Positions 7,381 to 16,164 of a stretch of DNA of 64,000 bases are shown in pieces. The stretch's first letter is position 1. Each line of letters opens with the position of its first letter. The notes under the pieces were generated by a model, which was not told where the DNA came from, searched no databases, and worked only from the letters and a program-made list of their open reading frames with translations. Location: assembly GCF_006542275.1 (NCBI RefSeq), contig NZ_CP041217.1, forward strand, positions 5,334,501 to 5,398,500. Reading direction: 5' to 3'. A program made the position numbers and the translations under genes. Source of the stretch: Saccharibacillus brassicae. GTDB taxonomy: Bacteria > Bacillota > Bacilli > Paenibacillales > Paenibacillaceae.

Positions 7381-8822
7381 GGATGGATCGCCTCCCCGCC
7401 GCCGAATTCTTTTTCCTCTTCCGCCATGTCTTTCGGATTCAGGATCGCCAGCAGCACGTGATCGCGCCAGCGTCCGTCGATCTGCACGTTGCGGCGCGAC
7501 AAGCCTTCGCGCAGGAAGCCCGCTTTTTCCAGCACGCGCAGCGAAGGTTCGTTATGGGGCATGACGCCCGCCTCGATCCGGTGCAGCACGAGCACTTCGA
7601 ACGCATGCCGCACGACGTAGCGAACCGCTTCCGTCATGTAGCCTTTGCCGTTATGCGCCCGGTCGAGAAAATAGCCGAGCCAGGCGCTTTGCAGGCTGCC
7701 CCGGCTGACGCCGGTCAAATCGACGAGGCCGATCGGCTCGTCGAAGCCGCGTTCGCGCACGACGAACAGATACCGCTCGTCGGCCGCCGCCGCGTCGACG
7801 GCCCGCCGGACCCGCGCCTCCTGTTCGTCCCGCGTATAGAACGATTCTTCGCGCGTGCCGGTGAACATCCGAAAAAAGTCGCGGTTGCCGAGTTCGAGCG
7901 CCAGCAGGCCGTCGACGTCGCCGACCTGCACCGGCTCGATCCGCAGACGCTCCGTGCCGTCGCTATACAAGCCGAGCGCGCCCGGACCGTCTTCCCGGGA
8001 CGGACGCTCCACGTGCTGAACGACAGGCGCGGCAGCCGAATCGGGCTCTGCGGGCGCTTCGGCCGGCCGGGCAGAGCCTACAGCTTCGGCTGCAAACGAG
8101 CGAACCGTCGTCCGCCGTTCCCCTTGCATGGCTGCGGACGGTTCCTCTTCTTCAAGCGGAGCGCGTCCCGAAGACGTATGTTCCAAAAACCACCGGTACA
8201 GCCCGTCGTTCGCGTATACTTTTCGCCAACAGTCGTGGGCCAGGCCCGGATACAGCGTGAGCTCGACTTCGGCGCCTTCGCTTCTCATCGCTTCGGCGAT
8301 CTTCTCCGACTCCGCCGGCCGGATCACCTGGTCTTCCATACCGTGAAAGATCCACGTCGGCATCCCTCCAAGCTTGCGGGCAAAAGCGGGATCGCCGCCT
8401 CCGGATACCGGCGCAATCGCGGCGAAACGTTCGCGGTTATGGGCGGCCAGCTGCCAGACGCCGTAAGCGCCCATACTGAACCCGGTCAGATAGACGCGAT
8501 CCCGGTCGATATCGAGATTGTCCGTCACTTCGCCCAGGATCGCCATCACTTCGTCTTCGCGCATATTCCAGAACACGCCGATCGGGCATTGGGGCGCGAC
8601 GACGACGAACGGAAAATCGGGTTCGCTCTCCAGTCTCGCGGGCAGCCCTTCCTTGCGGATCTGATCCAGCTGCATGCCGCTTCCTCCCGCGCCGTGCAAA
8701 TACAAAATCAGCGGCCATTTTTTCGAAGATTCCGCTTCATAGCCCGCAGGCACGTAGAGCAGATAGTCCATACAGATGCTTTTGACGATTTGGGTATCGA
8801 TTCGGAGCTGTTGGCTGTTCAT
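7377..8822 (-). CDS. Fusion of alpha/beta hydrolase (esterase-like) and GNAT N-acetyltransferase
   Basis: A 481-residue two-domain protein. Residues about 10-215 form an alpha/beta hydrolase of the feruloyl-esterase/phospholipase-carboxylesterase type, with oxyanion segment YLHGAGGSG, nucleophile GFSMG (Ser116), Asp164 in GMEDQV and His196 in GLAHDCW, so the triad is complete. A charged, alanine-rich linker (about 216-295) joins it to a RimJ/RimL-type GNAT domain with LGYFLDRAHNGKGYMTEAV (acetyl-CoA loop NGKGYM) and the typical HRIEAGVMPHNEPSLRVLEK. No stop or frameshift is seen between the halves. The protein is cytosolic. Substrates are unknown. Confidence 0.85.
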   Translation of the reverse strand: MNSQQLRIDTQIVKSICMDYLLYVPAGYEAESSKKWPLILYLHGAGGSGMQLDQIRKEGLPARLESEPDFPFVVVAPQCPIGVFWNMREDEVMAILGEVTDNLDIDRDRVYLTGFSMGAYGVWQLAAHNRERFAAIAPVSGGGDPAFARKLGGMPTWIFHGMEDQVIRPAESEKIAEAMRSEGAEVELTLYPGLAHDCWRKVYANDGLYRWFLEHTSSGRAPLEEEEPSAAMQGERRTTVRSFAAEAVGSARPAEAPAEPDSAAAPVVQHVERPSREDGPGALGLYSDGTERLRIEPVQVGDVDGLLALELGNRDFFRMFTGTREESFYTRDEQEARVRRAVDAAAADERYLFVVRERGFDEPIGLVDLTGVSRGSLQSAWLGYFLDRAHNGKGYMTEAVRYVVRHAFEVLVLHRIEAGVMPHNEPSLRVLEKAGFLREGLSRRNVQIDGRWRDHVLLAILNPKDMAEEEKEFGGGEAIHP

Positions 8823-8876
8823 GCTTGTTCTCCCCTTCCGGTCGAGTCTGCGTGCCCTCTATCTCTTTGTTTACCC

Positions 8877-9866
8877 TTAACGGATCACGCGCAGCACATC
8901 CAGCAGCAGCGCTTTGAACAGTGGGCGATCGATGCCTTGACATACGCGCACGTTCGCCGGGCGTCCGAGGCGGCCGTTGACGTCGACCACGCTGTAGCCG
9001 CGCGTCCATTCGCCCTTCGTCTCCACGTCGACGAAATAGTCGCCGCTGCGGGTCATGATTCCCTCGTCGGCGGCCACCGCCATGAGCAGCGTATCGGGAT
9101 GCGTCGTGCCGTTCAGGCGATGCACCGTTTTGTTGAACGACATGACCACTTGATTGACCGCCGCGAAAAAGGCCGCGCCCGACGTGCCGAGCGCCGCGAT
9201 CTCCGCATGATCGTCGTCGTCCATGAGCGAAAAGTCCGTGCACATCTCCCAGCCGACCATCGTCGCGGGAATGCCGGAGTTCAGCACGAGGCTGGCCGCT
9301 TCCGGATCGGTATAGAAATTGTATTCCGCCGCCGGCGTAATGTTGCCCAGCGCGTTGTTCGTGCCGCCCATGACGTACAAATGCGCGATTTTCGGGACGA
9401 TCGTCGGATCTTTCTGGATCGCCATCGCGATATTGGTCAGCGGCGCGATCGCGAGCAGCGTCATTTCGCCCGGATGCCGGTGCACCGTCTCGATCAGGAA
9501 ATCGACCGCATGTCCTTCCGCGGGCCGCTGGACGGCCGGCGGAAAGTTCGCGCCGCCCATGCCGTCGCTGCCGTGCACGTCTTCGACGGTGAGGTGCGTC
9601 GGCGAATTCCACGGGGCCAGCAGCGGCCGCTCGCAGCCTTTGTACACCGGAATACGGCTGTCCGCCCCGCCTTGGCCGGCGACCTGGATCGTGTACAGCG
9701 CATTTTCGACTTCCTGATCAAACCGGACGTTGCCGCCCGTAATGAGAACGCCCAGCACGTCGAAATGATGCAGGGCGGTCAGGATCGCGATCGTGTCGTC
9801 TCCCGCCGTATCCGTATCGATGATCACTTTGCGCCGCTTGACGGCGGCTTCTTCTTGGATGTTCAT
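8877..9866 (-). CDS. Inosine/uridine-preferring nucleoside hydrolase
   Basis: A 329-residue member of the nucleoside hydrolase (IUNH) family that cleaves the N-glycosidic bond of ribonucleosides. The calcium-binding N-terminal signature appears as DTDTAGDD at residues 17-24. Further family elements are the LLAIAPLTNIAMAI segment, the YVMGGTNNALGNITPAAEYN loop holding ribose-binding Asn and Glu residues, and a late Asp in THPDTLLMAV. Length is normal. A GAGAGG sequence is 11 bases before the ATG. It lies between a hydrolase fusion and an SgrR-type regulator on the same strand, with gaps of 54 and 78 bp; purine/pyrimidine salvage is the likely role. Confidence 0.9.
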   Translation of the reverse strand: MNIQEEAAVKRRKVIIDTDTAGDDTIAILTALHHFDVLGVLITGGNVRFDQEVENALYTIQVAGQGGADSRIPVYKGCERPLLAPWNSPTHLTVEDVHGSDGMGGANFPPAVQRPAEGHAVDFLIETVHRHPGEMTLLAIAPLTNIAMAIQKDPTIVPKIAHLYVMGGTNNALGNITPAAEYNFYTDPEAASLVLNSGIPATMVGWEMCTDFSLMDDDDHAEIAALGTSGAAFFAAVNQVVMSFNKTVHRLNGTTHPDTLLMAVAADEGIMTRSGDYFVDVETKGEWTRGYSVVDVNGRLGRPANVRVCQGIDRPLFKALLLDVLRVIR

Positions 9867-9944
9867 GCTTGTATCAGCCTCTCTTTCGCGTTCGCGGCCT
9901 TAGGCCGGCTTCCTCTTCAAGTATAGAAGCCAACGCTGCCCGGT

Positions 9945-11729
9945 TCAATGCTTGCCCGCCGCTTCACCGTCGCTGTCCTCGCCCCGTACCCAGAGCCGGG
10001 ACAGGTTCGGAAACCCGAGCGAACCCATACGCAGGCCGTACAGACTGCGGTTGAAATAGGCGCGGTGGCTCGTATGCGCGCCGTACAGCAGCCAGTTGTT
10101 GTCGCCCAGCAGGCGCTGCGCCCGCGCGAAAATATCGGCCCGTCCGTCAGCGTCTTCCCTCATGAACCCGTCGAACAGCGCCAGCAGTTCTTCCCGCTGT
10201 TCGTCAAGCAGCATCCGCCCCAAATAATTGATCCCGTTCAGAAAAAAGTTCAGCAGGTCGAGCTCCCAATCGTCTTCGAGCACTTCCGAGGCGATCGCAA
10301 GCTCCGCTTCGTCCACCTGCGGATACCCGAGCGCGGGATCGTACGGACACGGTTCGAGGCGCAGGCCGATCTGCTCCGCGCGGCGGCGCAGCCAGTTCGC
10401 TTCGATCCATTCTTCCTTCTTGTCGGTAAAAACGAGCCGGACCGCTTCTCCGCCGTAGCCGCTTGCGCGCAGAAGATCCCGGGCTTCTTCCAGTGTCCCC
10501 GAAGAAAGGGCGGACGGATCGCTGAACCGGGGCAGGAAGCCCGAAGCCGGCGACAGGCGGTCCCCGCCCAATTCGCTGACCAGCAGTTCCCGGTCGTACA
10601 GAATGCGTATCGCCCGGCGAAAATCCGCCCGATGATGCGGCCCTTCCCTGTGAAAATTAAAGATCAGGTATCGGCAGCCCTGCGCAGGCGAATCGATCTG
10701 CCGGCTGCCTGCCACTTCGTCGTCTTCGGACAGATGATACGTGCGCAGATCATGATCGGCGTTCGGCATGAACCAGACGTCGACCCGGTCCAGCAGCGGC
10801 CGATACCCGTAATAGCCGTCGAAAGCGCTGAGCGACAGCCGGTGTTCGCTCAGCTCGGATACGCGAAACGGTCCGCTGCCGATCGGAAGATTCCCTTCGC
10901 CGGATTCCGCCGGCACGACGGACAGGTACAGACTGCCGACCAGATGCAGGAAAAAAGCGTTGGGACGCGACAAGCGGAAGATGACCGTATATTCGCCGCT
11001 CGTCTCCACCTGCTCGATGTCGCGCAGCAGGCTCAGCGCCGCCGACTCTTTGCGGCGCAGCCGCAGCAGCGTCTCGCGCACGTCGGCGGACGTCAGCAGG
11101 CGGCCGTTATGAAAGCGGACGCCTTTGCGCAGATGGAACGTCCAGCGGTCTCCGCGCTCGCCGGCTTCCCAGCGATGCGCAAGCCGCGGCTGGAATTTGC
11201 CCGAAGCCGCATCGTATTTGATCAGCGGCTCGTAAATTTGGCCGAGGATATACACTTCGAACGCCGTATACGCGGAAGACGTGTCGAGCGGTTCCATTTT
11301 GCGGTAGCGGATCATGCGCAGCACGTCGTAATCCTGGCTGTCCGCCGGCTCGCTGTGCAGCCCGAGATAGCGATTGAACGGCGACCACAGCCGCGCCTTC
11401 AGCCCTTCGTCCGCGCCCGATTGCGCGATCAGGTCGAGCGCGTCGCTGGCCCGCCCTTGTTCGAGCAGGCTGCGCACGCGCAGCTCCAGCACGTCTTCCG
11501 CCGAGCGCAAAAAGCGCAGCTTCGATCCGTTGCCCCGCCCGCGGCCCGGCACCCACACAATCCAGCCCGCTTCTTCCAGCTTGCGCAGCACGAACTTCAC
11601 GTTGCGCGGCGTGCAGTGCAGCAGTTCCGCCAGCTGCGCGACGGTGACGGACGCTTCTTCTTCCCCGCCCGGGCGGGCGTTCCGCAGATGATCGTGAATC
11701 GTAATGTACTGCCTCATGACGTGGTCCAT
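9945..11729 (-). CDS. SgrR-type regulator: HTH plus peptide-binding-protein domain
   Basis: A 594-residue protein. Residues about 1-120 form the SgrR N-terminal winged helix region (VTVAQLAELLHCTPRNVKFV as recognition part), and residues about 150-580 form a solute-binding domain of the oligopeptide family (SBP_bac_5; EPLIKYDAASGKFQPRLAHR and FHNGRLLTSADV are typical). There is no signal peptide, so the binding domain acts as an intracellular sensor. SgrR of E. coli controls sugar-phosphate stress genes; in Gram-positives the paralogues usually sit beside MFS transporters, as here, where the gene is divergent from one. A perfect inverted repeat lies between the two genes. The effector is unknown. 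Confidence 0.85.
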   Translation of the reverse strand: MDHVMRQYITIHDHLRNARPGGEEEASVTVAQLAELLHCTPRNVKFVLRKLEEAGWIVWVPGRGRGNGSKLRFLRSAEDVLELRVRSLLEQGRASDALDLIAQSGADEGLKARLWSPFNRYLGLHSEPADSQDYDVLRMIRYRKMEPLDTSSAYTAFEVYILGQIYEPLIKYDAASGKFQPRLAHRWEAGERGDRWTFHLRKGVRFHNGRLLTSADVRETLLRLRRKESAALSLLRDIEQVETSGEYTVIFRLSRPNAFFLHLVGSLYLSVVPAESGEGNLPIGSGPFRVSELSEHRLSLSAFDGYYGYRPLLDRVDVWFMPNADHDLRTYHLSEDDEVAGSRQIDSPAQGCRYLIFNFHREGPHHRADFRRAIRILYDRELLVSELGGDRLSPASGFLPRFSDPSALSSGTLEEARDLLRASGYGGEAVRLVFTDKKEEWIEANWLRRRAEQIGLRLEPCPYDPALGYPQVDEAELAIASEVLEDDWELDLLNFFLNGINYLGRMLLDEQREELLALFDGFMREDADGRADIFARAQRLLGDNNWLLYGAHTSHRAYFNRSLYGLRMGSLGFPNLSRLWVRGEDSDGEAAGKH

Positions 11730-11788
11730 ATCCCGTCTCCTTTCCGTGCGTTTGCCCCCGGCAAACCGCCTCGTTCATTGCAGCATAT

Positions 11789-11836
11789 AAAAGGGGAAGA
11801 AAGCAAACAAATTCTTGCCCTTTTTCTTCCCCTTTT
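11789..11836. promoter_or_regulatory. Inverted repeat, candidate operator of the divergent pair
   Basis: Perfect 14-bp arms AAAAGGGGAAGAAA (11789-11802) and TTTCTTCCCCTTTT (11823-11836) lie midway between the SgrR-type gene and the MFS gene. A symmetrical site between a regulator and its likely target suggests the regulator's own operator. Confidence 0.55.
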
Positions 11837-11898
11837 AGCGGCTTACAATAAGGGAAACGGAAATCGCAACGAAAGTCGCGAACAAGGAGGCCACGGCC

Positions 11899-13128
11899 AT
11901 GCTGCCGCAAGCGTTCAAACAGATTCACCCTCTTGCCTGGACGATTATCGTCGGCACGATGTTCGGCCGCCTCGTCACGTCGATGAGCATCCCGTTTCTC
12001 GCCATCTACCTGACGAGCTCGATGGGCGTCTCCGCCACCCTGACCGGCGTGATCGTCGCTGCAAGTTCTCTCGCCGGTGTGTCGATCAGTTTCTACGGCG
12101 GCTATATTTCCGACCGGATCGGACGCAAAAAAGTGCTGCTCGTCTCGGTATTTTGCTGGGCGGCTGTCTTTTTCGGCTTCGCCGCAGCGAGCGAAATCTG
12201 GATGTTTTTCGTCGTGAACGTCCTGAACGGGCTGTGCCGCTCCGTATTCGAGCCGGCTTCGCGCGCCCTGCTGTCGGACACGACGCCGCCCGAACACAAG
12301 CTGCTCGTGTTCAACCTGCGCTATGCCGCGATCAATATCGGGGTCGTGTTCGGCCCGATCATCGGGCTGCGCCTCGGTTCGGCGGAATCGATGTTCCCGT
12401 TTCTCGTCGCGGGCTTCGTCTACGTGCTGTACGGGCTCGTGCTGATTATGCAGTTCGCCGCGCATGCAGACGCCCTGCCGCAGCGAAGCACAGCCGAAGC
12501 TCCGAAGATCCGCGAAGCGTTCGCGGTGACGAGCCGGGACCGGATCTTCCTGCCGGTGCTGATCGGAACGACGTTCTGCGTGCTCGGCTACGGCCATTTC
12601 AGTTCGACGCTGGCGCAGTATTTGACGCTGAGCCCGCATATCGCCAATGGCAAAGAACTGTTCTCCTACATGCTGGCGATGAACGCGGCGGTCGTGCTGC
12701 TCGTCCAGTATCCGATCGTCAAAACGGTCAGCCGGTACCGTCCGGTCGTGCCGCTGATTCTCGGCAATGTGCTCGTCTCCGCGTCGCTGCTCATGTTCGG
12801 GCTCGGCCACAGTCTGGCGCTGCTGCTCGCCGGCGTGTTCGTGTTCACCGTCGGCGAAGTGCTGCTGTTCACGATGATGGACATGCTGATCGACCGGATT
12901 GCCAAGCCGCAGTGGAAAGGCACCTATTTCGGCACGATCGGCTTCAACAACGTCGGCAGCGTTGCCGCGCCGATCGTCGGCGGGCTGCTGCTCGACCGGT
13001 TCGCCGCGCTAAGCGGCTTTGCCGTCTTCGCGCCGCTCGCCCTGCTGACCGCCTGCGGGCTGCCGTTCCTGCTGGCGGCGCACAGACGGCTCACGGCCAG
13101 GGAAGCGGCGGAAGCCGCCCGAATATGA
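11899..13128 (+). CDS. MFS transporter
   Basis: A 409-residue membrane protein with about 12 hydrophobic segments. The MFS loop 2-3 motif is visible as GGYISDRIGRKK (about residues 65-76). A central loop after helix 6 (DALPQRSTAEAPKIREAF) separates the two six-helix halves. AAGGAGG lies 8 bases before the ATG. It is divergent from the SgrR-type regulator, so it is probably induced by the ligand of that regulator; sugars or drugs are both possible cargo. A strong terminator closes the unit. Confidence 0.88.
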   Translation: MLPQAFKQIHPLAWTIIVGTMFGRLVTSMSIPFLAIYLTSSMGVSATLTGVIVAASSLAGVSISFYGGYISDRIGRKKVLLVSVFCWAAVFFGFAAASEIWMFFVVNVLNGLCRSVFEPASRALLSDTTPPEHKLLVFNLRYAAINIGVVFGPIIGLRLGSAESMFPFLVAGFVYVLYGLVLIMQFAAHADALPQRSTAEAPKIREAFAVTSRDRIFLPVLIGTTFCVLGYGHFSSTLAQYLTLSPHIANGKELFSYMLAMNAAVVLLVQYPIVKTVSRYRPVVPLILGNVLVSASLLMFGLGHSLALLLAGVFVFTVGEVLLFTMMDMLIDRIAKPQWKGTYFGTIGFNNVGSVAAPIVGGLLLDRFAALSGFAVFAPLALLTACGLPFLLAAHRRLTAREAAEAARI

Positions 13129-13155
13129 CGCTGCCGGATTGTGCTTAGGCAGGCC

Positions 13156-13201
13156 AAAAAGCTGAGCGGTTCCCGTAATGAGGAACCGCTCAGCTTTTTT
13201 T
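13156..13201 (+). terminator. Terminator of the MFS gene
   Basis: Arms of about 17 bp (AAAGCTGAGCGGTTCC and its complement) are followed by T7. Confidence 0.92.
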
Positions 13202-13332
13202 GGCGCGCTCCGGTTTTTCGCGGATCGGCCTTTTTTACGTCTCTTTTCACGCATTGAAACGTTTGGCCTGCGCTTCGGATGTTTACACTGTAGAGAGTAA
13301 GCAATCAAGATTCGTTTTTCAAGGAGGACGTT

Positions 13333-14703
13333 ATGCCACCCACGCTCAATCGACAAGAATTGTACATCCAACAGTTAACCGAAGAAACGCTCGGCCTGCT
13401 GGACCGGGAAAGCTTTGCCGATTTTCACCGATTCGCCAAAGACGTGCATCCGTACGATCTGGCCCAGATCTACGAAGAACTTCAGCCCCGCGACCGGAAT
13501 CGATTCCTTATGCGTATGCCGACCGAACGGCTCGCCGATCTGACGGAATCGATGAACAGCGCCGATCAGGCCGAGATTTTCCGGCTGCTCGGACCCGACC
13601 GCTCGCTCGACGTCATGCAGCAGATGGACGAAGGCGATCTCGTGCGCTTCCTGCACGAGCTTCCGCCGAAGAAACGCGAAGAACTGCTGAGCTATATGCA
13701 GCTCAGCAGTTCGACCGCCTTGCGTACGCTGCTCGGCTACCCGCCGGAGAGCGCCGGACGGTTAATGTCGGACCGCTTCATCTCGATCGCCGCCGAAGAC
13801 ACGGTGCAGGAGTCGCGGGAACATATCCGGCGCGCCGCTTCGATGTCCGACACGATCAGCTATTTGTACGTCGTCGACGGACAGGGACGCCTCGCGGGCG
13901 TCGTCTCGTACCACGACCTGTTCTTCGCGGAAGAAGATCGCAAAGTCGGCGAACTGATGAAGACGCGCGTCGTGACCGCTTCCGCGACGATGGATCAGGA
14001 AGAAGCGGCCCGGCTGATCCAGCGCTACGATTTTCTCGCCCTGCCTGTCGTCGACGAAGACCAGAAGCTGTGCGGCGTCATTACGGTCGACGACATTCTC
14101 GATATCGTCGTCTCGGAAGCGGACGAAGACGTGGCCAAGATGGGCGGCGGCGGCAAAGACATCGATTTCGACACGAAAGCGATCGTCGCCGTTCGGCGGC
14201 GCCTGCCGTGGCTCGTGCTGCTGCTGTTTATCGGGCTCGTCTCCGGCAGCATCGTCGATTACTTCGAAGACACGCTCAAGCAGATCGTCGCGCTTGCGTT
14301 CTTCATGCCGATGATCGCGGGCATGACCGGCAATACCGGCACCCAATCGCTTGCCGTCGTCGTGCGGGGCCTGAACGGCCGCAAATTGACGAAGCAGACG
14401 GTGCTGAAGCTGATTCGCCGGGAATTGATCGTCGGGATCACGATCGGCCTCTCCTGCGGCGCGATCATTACGCTGATCGCCTATTTCTGGCAGGGAAGCC
14501 TCGTGCTCGGAGGCATCATCGGCCTGTCGCTGATCGCTACCCTGATCATCGGCACGCTGACCGGCACGTGCATCCCGCTGCTGCTCAGCCGCTTCAAAGT
14601 CGATCCGGCCGTCGCGTCCGGCCCGCTGATCACGACGCTCAACGACATTCTGTCCCTGTTTATCTACTTCGGCATCGCCAGCCGCTTTCTCGGCATGCTG
14701 TAA
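13333..14703 (+). CDS. mgtE: Magnesium transporter MgtE
   Basis: A 456-residue MgtE. The N-terminal superhelical domain covers about residues 20-130 (LYEEL-like repeats such as YDLAQIYEELQPRDRNRF). Two CBS domains follow (about 135-255; SDRFISIAAEDTVQE and MKTRVVTASATMDQEEAA), then the plug helix and five membrane helices (about 285-455) with the selectivity segment GMTGNTGTQSLAV that is the family signature. The channel lets Mg2+ into the cell and closes when the cytosolic domains bind Mg2+. AAGGAGG is 5 bases before the ATG. The leader is short, about 130 bp, and shows no M-box riboswitch. It converges with the radical SAM gene with only 15 bp between the stops. Confidence 0.95.
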   Translation: MPPTLNRQELYIQQLTEETLGLLDRESFADFHRFAKDVHPYDLAQIYEELQPRDRNRFLMRMPTERLADLTESMNSADQAEIFRLLGPDRSLDVMQQMDEGDLVRFLHELPPKKREELLSYMQLSSSTALRTLLGYPPESAGRLMSDRFISIAAEDTVQESREHIRRAASMSDTISYLYVVDGQGRLAGVVSYHDLFFAEEDRKVGELMKTRVVTASATMDQEEAARLIQRYDFLALPVVDEDQKLCGVITVDDILDIVVSEADEDVAKMGGGGKDIDFDTKAIVAVRRRLPWLVLLLFIGLVSGSIVDYFEDTLKQIVALAFFMPMIAGMTGNTGTQSLAVVVRGLNGRKLTKQTVLKLIRRELIVGITIGLSCGAIITLIAYFWQGSLVLGGIIGLSLIATLIIGTLTGTCIPLLLSRFKVDPAVASGPLITTLNDILSLFIYFGIASRFLGML

Positions 14704-14718
14704 CTTATCGAATCGCGA

Positions 14719-16146
14719 TCAGCGGCAGCCCGGCGAGGAATCCCAGGCTGTCGCGATTTCGGCTTTGCGCTCTTCGAGCAGTGTCTCCTTGTCGTCCCGG
14801 TAGAACATGTTGTACGTATCGAACGGGATGATCCGGCCGTCCGGATGCGCGATATGCACGCACGATTTTTTGACCGAACGCACATCGAAATTGTAGGCAT
14901 CGAGAAACTGCATGATGATGACCCGGAACACATTGTCGTACACGATCTCTTCCGGCACGGCCGCAAGCGGCAGGCAGCAGAGCAGGCTTTTGAGCGACAG
15001 CGCCGAAGAGACGGGCGAATGGCCGGTCGACAGCAGCTCGAACAGTTTGCCGCGCACGACCGGATCGTGTTCGAACACGATCGTGTTGCTGTCGCCTTCG
15101 AGCAGCGTCTCCTTGTCGATCATGCGCGTCAGCGGCAGCACTTCCCCGCCGAGCTTGAGCGCGTACCCCATCGCCAGGCAGTCGGGATGGCACGGTACCG
15201 GCAGGATGTCTTCCGGTTCGAATACGCCCGACTGATCGATGATCATCCGGCGCACTTCGCTGACCGTAAGGCGGTCGGTCGCCGGATCGTAGCCTTCGAG
15301 GCGGCCTGCCGCCTGAATCGGCTGGATCGTCACGCCCCGCACCGCTTTCTGCTTCAACCCGTATTGAATGATCGTGCCGACCTCGTGGTCGTTCAGCCCT
15401 TTTTTGAGCGTGACGACGAGGGTCGTGGACAGGTTGAACTCGTTCAGGTGTCGAATCGCGTCCTCGCGAATACGCCGGACGTCGGCGCCGCGCAGCTCTT
15501 TGAGCACATGCGGTTCGAAGCTGTCGAACTGCAAATAGATTTCGAAGCCCGGCATGTAGGACGCGAGCCGCTCGGTAAAAGCCCGGTCCTGCGCGATGCG
15601 CACGCCGTTCGTGTTGACCATGATATGCTTGATCGGCCGCGTGCGGCACAAGTCGAGAATTTCGAAAAACTGCGGATGCGTCGTCGGCTCCCCGCCGCTG
15701 ATCTGCACGATGTCCGCTTCGCCTTCGTTCTCGATGATACGGTCCAGCATGAATTCGATCTGCTCCAGCGAACGGTGCGTCGTGCGCTGCGGCGAAGATT
15801 CGGCAAAACAAATCGGGCATTTCATATTGCAGTGATCCGTGATCTCCAGCAGCGTCAGGCAGCTGTGCTGCTCGTGATCCGGACACAAGCCGCAGTCGTA
15901 GGGACAGCCGTATTTGATCGGGGTATTCCAGCGCAGCGGCATTTCCGCCGCTTTGATAAATTCACGCGTTTTTTTGTAATAATCGACGTCGGTCGAGATC
16001 AGCACTTTCTCGGGCCCGTGCACGAGGCAGCGCTTGAGCATGTACATGCGGCCGTCTTCTTCGATAATCTTCGCTTCCACTTTGCGGTAGCAGGTCGAAC
16101 AGATGCTGTTGGTCAGCTCATGGTAGAGGTACGGACGATTCGGCAT
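14719..16146 (-). CDS. Radical SAM protein of the tetraether lipid synthase (Tes) type
   Basis: A 475-residue enzyme rich in cysteine. An N-terminal rubredoxin-like metal site is suggested by CSTC (16-19) with Cys40 and His43. A second cluster region is CPYDCGLC (81-88) plus Cys96. The radical SAM motif CNMKCPIC gives Cys106, Cys110 and Cys113. QISGGEPTTHP (GGE motif) and a long C-terminal part with CHPDC, LLCC and KKSCVHI follow. This order of cysteine groups matches archaeal tetraether lipid synthase (MJ0619 type), which couples lipid tails through C-C bonds. In a bacterium the substrate is unknown. It follows an Lgt-like gene by 18 bp with AAGGAG 11 bases before the ATG, so both are probably made together and may work on lipids or lipoproteins. 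Confidence 0.8.
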   Translation of the reverse strand: MPNRPYLYHELTNSICSTCYRKVEAKIIEEDGRMYMLKRCLVHGPEKVLISTDVDYYKKTREFIKAAEMPLRWNTPIKYGCPYDCGLCPDHEQHSCLTLLEITDHCNMKCPICFAESSPQRTTHRSLEQIEFMLDRIIENEGEADIVQISGGEPTTHPQFFEILDLCRTRPIKHIMVNTNGVRIAQDRAFTERLASYMPGFEIYLQFDSFEPHVLKELRGADVRRIREDAIRHLNEFNLSTTLVVTLKKGLNDHEVGTIIQYGLKQKAVRGVTIQPIQAAGRLEGYDPATDRLTVSEVRRMIIDQSGVFEPEDILPVPCHPDCLAMGYALKLGGEVLPLTRMIDKETLLEGDSNTIVFEHDPVVRGKLFELLSTGHSPVSSALSLKSLLCCLPLAAVPEEIVYDNVFRVIIMQFLDAYNFDVRSVKKSCVHIAHPDGRIIPFDTYNMFYRDDKETLLEERKAEIATAWDSSPGCR

Positions 16147-16164
16147 GCCGAAACACGCTCCTTG

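Noticed and set aside
7383-13148. Very long plus-strand open frames (847 and 1066 codons) opposite the hydrolase, nucleoside hydrolase and SgrR genes
   Set aside because: They mirror the codon pattern of the real minus-strand genes, have no ribosome-binding site, and their products are Arg/Gln/Ala-rich with no domain; the second even runs into the real MFS gene in another frame.
13202-13332. M-box magnesium riboswitch before mgtE
   Set aside because: The leader is only about 130 bases and none of the typical M-box helices could be traced.
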